Shown in pieces: positions 6,661-10,616 of a stretch of DNA of 10,616 nucleotides. How positions within the stretch are numbered: position 1 is the first letter of the stretch; every line of letters starts with the position of its first letter. Source of the DNA: Planctomycetota bacterium (lineage in GTDB: Bacteria; Planctomycetota; UBA1135; UBA2386); the NCBI GenBank assembly GCA_003235605.1, contig QJVU01000256.1, positions 1 through 10,616 on the forward strand, read 5' to 3'. The notes under the pieces were generated by a model. It saw only the letters and a program-made list of their open reading frames with translations, had not been told where the DNA came from and made no database searches. Made by a program: the position numbers and the translations under genes.

Positions 6661-6720
6661 TTGACTCTCCTTCTTCCCCTTTTCCCGAAGTTTCTCCTCC
6701 GGCATTTACCTCCCCGGCAC
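6661..6720 (+). terminator. C/T-rich, G-poor tract, possible Rho-dependent terminator of the hyuA-like gene
   Basis: The tract has a run of 22 pyrimidines at 6665-6686 and another of ten at 6691-6700, with very few G. C-rich, G-poor, unstructured RNA is the hallmark of Rho loading sites. No GC hairpin followed by a T run was found anywhere in the convergent gap 6530-6725 on either strand, so an intrinsic terminator is not evident for either converging gene. Confidence 0.25.
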
Positions 6721-6725
6721 CGGTT

Positions 6726-7550
6726 CTAACCGCGGCCGCGGAGTTCGAGTTCGGTTTCGGCAGCCTGCAGGAACGCCGCCGCCTGGGGATGCTTGGGGCG
6801 CATCTTTAGCAGGCGCCGCCAGTCTTCGATGGCGCCCTCGAGGAAGCCCTGGCCGTAGCGCAACAGCGCGCGCTCGTGGAGCAACTGTGCAAGACGGCTG
6901 CCTGCCGTTCGGTTCTCGGGGAAGTCCAGCACCAGAGCCTCCAGCAGATCCATCGCCTGCTCCATCTCTCCGCGCTCGAGACATTCCTTGACCGCCCGCA
7001 GCTGCCTGGCCACCCGCACGTCTTCGGTCTCCGGCTGATCGGGCTTGGGGGCCTGGCGGCGAGGGACCTGCCGGCGGGGGGCCGGCGGCTCGATGCCCAA
7101 CGGCACGGTCTGCACCTGGTCAAAGCCCGGGTTCCCGCCGTCCGGAGAGGCGAACCAGCGTTCCGACCTGCGAACCTCCTCCAAAGCTCGCATGCGATTC
7201 TCCGTGGCCTGCATGAAGACCTCGGCGCCGGCGACAGAGGGCCAGATCTTCAGGGCATGCTGGAAGAGACGCAGCGCTTCCTTGTCCTTCCACTCGCTGC
7301 GCATGGTCATTCCACGCAGCACCAACTCATGGCTGGTGCGCATCCGACGCTCCAGCGCCTGCGCAAGGGCCCGCGCCTCCCCGTAGCGAACATGCACGGG
7401 TGGCACCTTGTCAAGCAGCGGCAGCGCCTTCAACAGGTCGCCACTCTCTGCCAGCCGCTCTGCTGTCACGAAGGGGTCCGGGGGCTGCGTGGCACATCCC
7501 CCCAAGCCGACAGCGGTGAGACACCAAAGCGCCCCCAACGTGGATCTCAT
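6726..7550 (-). CDS. TPR-repeat lipoprotein, translationally coupled to the HD-GYP-like gene
   Basis: The 274-residue protein begins with a short signal sequence and a lipobox, L16-G17-G18-C19, so it should be lipidated on Cys19. Ala at the next position is compatible with sorting to the outer membrane where a Lol system exists. After the anchor come helical tetratricopeptide-like units, clearest at about 79-106, 184-217 and 221-254 (for example DWRRLLKMRPKHPQAAAFL), separated by a proline/arginine/glutamine-rich linker near 150-172. TPR arrays bind other proteins; no enzyme motif is visible. Its ATG overlaps the stop codon of the upstream HD-GYP-like gene as ATGA (4-bp overlap), so the two are translated together and probably function together. 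Base composition is like its neighbours. Specific function unknown. Confidence 0.88.
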   Translation of the reverse strand: MRSTLGALWCLTAVGLGGCATQPPDPFVTAERLAESGDLLKALPLLDKVPPVHVRYGEARALAQALERRMRTSHELVLRGMTMRSEWKDKEALRLFQHALKIWPSVAGAEVFMQATENRMRALEEVRRSERWFASPDGGNPGFDQVQTVPLGIEPPAPRRQVPRRQAPKPDQPETEDVRVARQLRAVKECLERGEMEQAMDLLEALVLDFPENRTAGSRLAQLLHERALLRYGQGFLEGAIEDWRRLLKMRPKHPQAAAFLQAAETELELRGRG

Positions 7551-9088
7551 GGGCTTCCGTCTCCAAACGCACCCCGGTTCTCGGAGGTGTCCTTGTCGTC
7601 CGAGGCAACCTCGTTCCGACCGGACTCGTTCTCCACAGGGGACTCCTCCGGCACGACATCCAACTCGGCCTGACCCAGCCTGATCAGTTCTTCGTCCAGC
7701 TCCCTGTTTCCACTCTCGGCGGATCGCTCGACGACCCGTTCTTCCTGGACAGCCTTGTAGGGCAGTACCCCGGCCATCGAGATCGTCACCTCACGGCTGG
7801 GGTTCTTGGGCACGGGTGCCTTGCGTATTTCCTCCTCGAATAGATCCAACAGCCACGGGTCGAAGTGCTCGCCCCGGTCCTCGCTGAGAGTGTCCAGCGC
7901 TTCCGGCCAGCGCGCGGCGCGTCCCCGGGAGGCACAGCTGGTGAGCTGGTCGTAGGCATCGGCAATTGCCAGGATCCTGGCTCCCAGGGGAATGCGCTCG
8001 CCGCGCAGACCATCTGGGTAGCCGCTGCCGTCGTATCTCTCGCGGTGGTGGCGGATGATGTCCGCGACCCGTCGCAGGGAAGGCAACCGACCGAGGACGC
8101 TCGCGCCGCGATCAGGCAGGTTTCTGAGGCAGGCTCGCTCCCCGTCGTCCAAGGGACCATTCTTGTCCAGCAAAGAGGGTCTCAGCCACGCCTCTCCCAG
8201 ATCGTGGAGACGAGCTGCCTGCTCCAAGTCGCGGATCTCCTCCGTGGTCAAGCCCAGTCGACCGGCGAGTATCATCGCATATCGGCAGGTGCGCTCGCCA
8301 TGGCCCTTAAGCCCTCGGCGCTCGAGCAGCTCCACCATCTGTTGTCCCATCTCCACGAGACTGCCGCGGGCCTGGTTGTCACCCTCGGCGAGGCTCTTGC
8401 CAAGGTCGTGTAGGCTCTCTTGCAGGTCGTGGATCGCGCCTCCCGCCCGTCGGCGACAGCGCGCGCCGGTCTCGCCCCGCGCAAGGCATCGGGCAGTGGC
8501 TGCCGCCTCGTGAACCTGCAGCATCCAGTGATGACTGGCGAAGCACACCACGAGCACCAGCGTCAGGCTGGTGAGCACGGTGCCGGCAAACTGCACCCAT
8601 GAGAACGGAGCAACCTCCGGCGTGGCGCGAACGTCCAGGTACTGCACCCGTACCTCTCCCACCAGGCCCCGGAGGCCCAGGGCAGGCGACAGCCGCTCCC
8701 GGAGGCCTTCCTTGAGCGTGCGCGTGAAACCACCTGCCGTCGTGAGGATCGACAGTCGCTTTTCTCCAGGGCCCACCCCCGTGTCCGCCGCGACGCGACC
8801 GTCGCGGCCCAGGATCAGCACGCGTTCACCGCCAAGTCCCGCCGACCCCGCCAGCAGCGAGAGACGCAGATCGTCCCGCGCCAGCAGCAGCGGCGCTGCG
8901 CGAGCTGCAAGGCTGGTAGCCAGCTTTTCCATCCTGGCCTCCTGGTCGCACGCTACTGCTTCCAGCTGGTGCCCCCTCGCAAGCTGGGTCACCACGATGC
9001 CAACGAACAAGCAGCCAACGAAGAGAGCCACCAGAAGGCGGAAGGTCAGCGGCAGCCCGCGGGACTTGCTCCGGTGACTTTCGGCCAT
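7547..9088 (-). CDS. Membrane-anchored HD-GYP-like signalling protein with degenerate active site
   Basis: This 513-residue protein has a transmembrane helix near 13-37, an extracytoplasmic region of about 125 residues, a second helix near 163-186, a basic HAMP-like or linker region, an HD-GYP domain at about 255-420 and an acidic tail of about 90 residues. HD-GYP domains normally hydrolyse cyclic di-GMP. Here H263, the H295-D296 pair and DGSGYPDGL (353-361) are present. However, HDxGK reads HDLGE (Lys to Glu299), the His normally before Pro in the mid-domain H-P motif is Leu324, and the HHE of the GYP motif reads HHRE with Arg349 next to the Glu. The RPYR segment after the conserved DAYD is also replaced. 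Activity is therefore doubtful. The start at 9088 is fixed by an in-frame TAA just upstream; no ribosome binding site is seen. It is coupled to the TPR lipoprotein downstream. Confidence 0.92.
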   Translation of the reverse strand: MAESHRSKSRGLPLTFRLLVALFVGCLFVGIVVTQLARGHQLEAVACDQEARMEKLATSLAARAAPLLLARDDLRLSLLAGSAGLGGERVLILGRDGRVAADTGVGPGEKRLSILTTAGGFTRTLKEGLRERLSPALGLRGLVGEVRVQYLDVRATPEVAPFSWVQFAGTVLTSLTLVLVVCFASHHWMLQVHEAAATARCLARGETGARCRRRAGGAIHDLQESLHDLGKSLAEGDNQARGSLVEMGQQMVELLERRGLKGHGERTCRYAMILAGRLGLTTEEIRDLEQAARLHDLGEAWLRPSLLDKNGPLDDGERACLRNLPDRGASVLGRLPSLRRVADIIRHHRERYDGSGYPDGLRGERIPLGARILAIADAYDQLTSCASRGRAARWPEALDTLSEDRGEHFDPWLLDLFEEEIRKAPVPKNPSREVTISMAGVLPYKAVQEERVVERSAESGNRELDEELIRLGQAELDVVPEESPVENESGRNEVASDDKDTSENRGAFGDGSP

Positions 9089-9096
9089 ACCGGGGG

Positions 9097-9102
9097 TTTA
9101 TC
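9097..9102 (-). promoter_or_regulatory. -10-like box close to the start of the HD-GYP-like gene
   Basis: On the minus strand GATAAA matches four of six -10 bases and ends eight bases before the ATG at 9088, which lacks a ribosome binding site. No good -35 sequence was found 16-18 bp upstream. It resembles the arrangement at plsY and the hyuA-like gene and may mark another leaderless start. Confidence 0.25.
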
Positions 9103-9116
9103 GGACGCTTGGCTGT

Positions 9117-9131
9117 TCGGGTTGTCCCCGA
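9117..9131. repeat. 5-bp inverted repeat upstream of the HD-GYP-like gene
   Basis: TCGGG, five bases, then CCCGA form a perfect short stem about 29 bases before the HD-GYP-like start. It lies where a -35 or operator would be expected. Short enough to be chance. Confidence 0.25.
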
Positions 9132-9179
9132 CATGGCCCTGGTCGCCACGGGGCGGTGGCATGGGGACGGCATGGGTCA

Positions 9180-9209
9180 CGCGCGAAGGCGGTTTTCCGC
9201 CGCTGCGCG
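9180..9209. repeat. Large GC hairpin between the DUF3299 and HD-GYP-like genes
   Basis: CGCGC (9180-9184) pairs with GCGCG (9205-9209), and inside, after a 3x3 internal loop, GGCGG (9188-9192) pairs with CCGCC (9197-9201) around a four-base loop. The stem has ten GC pairs. In the minus-strand transcript no U run follows, so it is not a standard intrinsic terminator, but it could stall polymerase, protect the DUF3299 3' end or separate the two transcription units. Confidence 0.5.
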
Positions 9210-9216
9210 ACCAGCG

Positions 9217-9236
9217 CTCCCTCTCCCTCTCCCTCT
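9217..9236. repeat. Hexamer tandem repeat (CTCCCT x 3.3)
   Basis: Three full copies of CTCCCT plus two bases form a 20-bp perfect tandem array 33 bases downstream of the DUF3299 stop. The transcript strand reads as a purine run with three GGG tracts, close to a G-quadruplex pattern but with only a GG as a possible fourth tract. Confidence 0.7.
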
Positions 9237-9244
9237 ACGTTCGG

Positions 9245-9264
9245 CTGCTTGTCGACTGCTTGTC
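9245..9264. repeat. Two 9-bp direct repeats one helical turn apart
   Basis: CTGCTTGTC occurs at 9245-9253 and 9256-9264, an 11-bp period, just after the DUF3299 stop codon. On the minus strand each reads GACAAGCAG. The regular spacing could suit side-by-side protein binding, or it may be a small duplication. Confidence 0.5.
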
Positions 9265-9268
9265 CGGA

Positions 9269-10054
9269 CTACTTGATGACTTCCACCGAGCGTGCGCTCA
9301 GCTGGTAGATGTCGACGCAGAATCCGTCCTCGATGGTGGGCTTCACGGAGAACTTGCCCACGACCTTGATCGGCTCGAACTCATAGTTGACTCGCTTGCT
9401 GCCTTCCATCACCACGCGCACCACGCCGTTGATGTCCGGGGGCGTGCCGTAGCAGCAGCCCCACAAGGACTGCACCAGGAGGAACTCCTTGATGTTCTCC
9501 ACCTCGTCGATCGGCAACATGAAGCCGGTCATCAGCACCTGCTTCCCGTCGAGCTTCAGCAGACGCTTCGGCATGCCCTTGAGCCCGTCCTGGTACTGCC
9601 AAGAAGAGATCTCCTCGAACGGCAGGATGCGATCCAGGCCCTTGATCTTTCCCGCCTTGAGCATCTCCTTCAGGCGCTTCTCGGTCTCCAGCATCTGCTT
9701 GGCGCTTCGCATCGCCCGCAGGTCACTGGCATCCCAGCCACCTGCAGCCTTGGCGGCCTCCTCCTCTGCCTCGGTCTGGGGCTCCTTTCTGGGCGCCGTG
9801 GCCCCGACCTGGTCGTCGGTGCCGCCGACGTGCGATGCGCCGCTTCCGGTCGCGCCGCCGTTTCCCTGGGCAACCTTGCTGTCCCCGACCTTGCTCTCCC
9901 CGGTCTGCTGCTTGCTCGCCTCGGCGGTCTTGCCTTGTTGCGAGGGACGGACGCCGTCCGTGTCTGTGCTGGCAGTGCGCTCGCCAGCCGTCTGGGTGCC
10001 GCAACAGGCCAACAGCAGGGCGGCCACAAGAGGTATCGGTATCAGGTAGCGCAT
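9269..10054 (-). CDS. DUF3299 lipoprotein, partner gene of an ABC permease
   Basis: The 261-residue product has a signal sequence ending in a lipobox L14-L15-A16-C17, so it is probably a lipoprotein facing the periplasm. Residues 20-106 are a low-complexity linker rich in Gly, Ser, Thr, Gln and Glu, followed by a charged helix (about 107-140). The C-terminal 115 residues match the uncharacterised DUF3299 family: ILPFEEISSW (143-152), then GKQVLMTGFMLPI (about 170-182), FLLVQSLWGCCYGTPP (191-206) and NGVVRVV (209-215). The paired Cys200-Cys201 are candidate metal or disulfide residues. I chose the ATG at 10054 because GAGAG lies five to six bases upstream; a GTG at 10066 would add four residues and start seven bases after the permease stop. 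It directly follows the permease gene, an arrangement I recall for DUF3299 genes elsewhere. Biochemical role unknown. Confidence 0.88.
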   Translation of the reverse strand: MRYLIPIPLVAALLLACCGTQTAGERTASTDTDGVRPSQQGKTAEASKQQTGESKVGDSKVAQGNGGATGSGASHVGGTDDQVGATAPRKEPQTEAEEEAAKAAGGWDASDLRAMRSAKQMLETEKRLKEMLKAGKIKGLDRILPFEEISSWQYQDGLKGMPKRLLKLDGKQVLMTGFMLPIDEVENIKEFLLVQSLWGCCYGTPPDINGVVRVVMEGSKRVNYEFEPIKVVGKFSVKPTIEDGFCVDIYQLSARSVEVIK

Positions 10055-10073
10055 GATGTCTCTCACGCCGGGA

Positions 10074-10616
10074 TCAGGATGTCGGTCCCAGGTTTTCGGC
10101 CACCGGGGTCTTGGAGCCTTTGACCGCTGGAAGGATACCCGAGATTCCCCCCAACAGGGTCACCGCCAGGACCAGAACCACCTCCCACCTGGAGAAAGCG
10201 GTCCAATCCAGTGGCACGCTGGTCCTCTGCTCGACCAGATCGGCAAAGAACAGGACAGCTGCATGGCAGAGCAAGACGCCGCAAACACCACCCAGCAGCG
10301 ACACGAAAGCGGCCTCCTGCAGGATGATGCGCAGGATCTGGTGACGGCGAGCACCCAGGGAACGCATGATCGCAATCTCCCGTCGGCGCTCGTTCATGGT
10401 GTTGTAGAGGGCTACCAGGACGAGCAGCGCCCCCACCGCCAGGACCACCCAGCAAACCACCTGGAGGAGCTTCTGGCCTCCGCCCACGATCCTGTACAGC
10501 TCGGCGAGCACGACCCCGGTGAACGCGACCTGCGCATCGTCCCGGGTTTGGAAGATCTTCCGCAGCTTGTACGGCCCGGTGGGGTGCCGGGTGTCCACGA
10601 TGATCGCCGACAACTG
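10074..10616 (-). CDS. MacB/LolC-type ABC transporter permease (partial, C-terminal 180 residues)
   Basis: This is the 3' end of an FtsX-fold ABC permease; the reading frame is open to the window edge, so the start and the N-terminal periplasmic domain are missing. The visible part has the end of the periplasmic region (1-48), then three membrane segments at about 50-71, 101-124 and 143-164. After the first comes the family signature NTMNERRREIAIMRSLGA (72-89), the cytoplasmic coupling helix that contacts the ATPase. The end, GGISGILPAVKGSKTPV (156-172), is also typical. Such permeases do not carry solutes through a channel in the usual way but drive lipoproteins, peptides or periplasmic partners mechanically. 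The DUF3299 lipoprotein gene follows 19 bases later and probably works with it. The ATPase gene is expected upstream, outside the window. Confidence 0.92.
   Translation of the reverse strand, partial: QLSAIIVDTRHPTGPYKLRKIFQTRDDAQVAFTGVVLAELYRIVGGGQKLLQVVCWVVLAVGALLVLVALYNTMNERRREIAIMRSLGARRHQILRIILQEAAFVSLLGGVCGVLLCHAAVLFFADLVEQRTSVPLDWTAFSRWEVVLVLAVTLLGGISGILPAVKGSKTPVAENLGPTS

Noticed and set aside
6876..7673. Plus-strand open frame of 265 codons over the TPR lipoprotein gene
   Set aside because: Shadow of the lipoprotein gene, which has a lipobox, TPR units and an ATGA overlap with its neighbour.
8826..9173. Minus-strand frame of 115 codons spanning the HD-GYP-like start
   Set aside because: It overlaps the real gene out of frame, has no ribosome binding site and a low-complexity Arg/Pro/Ser composition.
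8969..10123. Plus-strand open frame of 384 codons
   Set aside because: It is antisense to the DUF3299 gene and part of the HD-GYP-like gene, crosses the intergenic gap and has no recognisable domain.
10074..10613. TTG at 10613 as a true start of the permease
   Set aside because: The frame is open to the window edge and the conserved permease domain lacks its N-terminal membrane helix and periplasmic part, so the gene must begin outside.
1..10616. tRNA or rRNA genes, CRISPR array, insertion sequence or prophage
   Set aside because: No cloverleaf-like or rRNA segment, regularly spaced repeat array, transposase, integrase or flanking terminal repeats were seen; gene composition is even across the window.

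Overview
The window is GC-rich bacterial DNA carrying six complete protein-coding genes running inward from two partial genes at the edges, plus one small unknown gene; no RNA genes, mobile elements or CRISPR arrays were seen. The gene content suggests a Gram-negative or diderm bacterium: two lipoproteins with clean lipoboxes, a MacB/FtsX-type permease and a DUF3299 protein. The DUF3299 type (CCYG-x-PP core) and the GpsA start (GILGNGGFGTAL) look most like Planctomycetota to me, but this is an impression from memory and not a placement.

Left part (1-2293): two related POT/PTR2 proton-coupled peptide transporters are transcribed divergently from a 173-bp gap. Each has a good Shine-Dalgarno sequence, and the leftward one starts with TTG. 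The leftward copy runs off the window.

Middle part (2286-6529): a leftward phospholipid operon, plsY-gpsA-unknown gene, makes glycerol-3-phosphate and acylates it. It ends in an 8-bp tail-to-tail overlap with the second transporter. Divergent from plsY, and only 48 bp away, is a stand-alone hydantoinase/oxoprolinase A-type gene (hyuA-like) with no B subunit in view. Both plsY and hyuA lack a Shine-Dalgarno sequence, and each has a -10-like box 9-10 nt before its start codon, which suggests intertwined promoters giving leaderless mRNAs.

Right part (6726-10616): a leftward series begins outside the window with a MacB/LolC-type ABC permease (3' end only), followed by a DUF3299 lipoprotein. After a 180-bp gap with hairpins and short repeats come a membrane-anchored HD-GYP-like signalling protein and a TPR lipoprotein, coupled through an ATGA overlap. 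The HD-GYP domain keeps HD and GYP but has lost several residues normally needed for metal and c-di-GMP binding, so it may be a sensor or scaffold and not an active phosphodiesterase. The 196-bp convergent gap 6530-6725 holds an orphan sigma70-like promoter overlapping the hyuA stop codon and a C-rich tract that could end hyuA transcripts.
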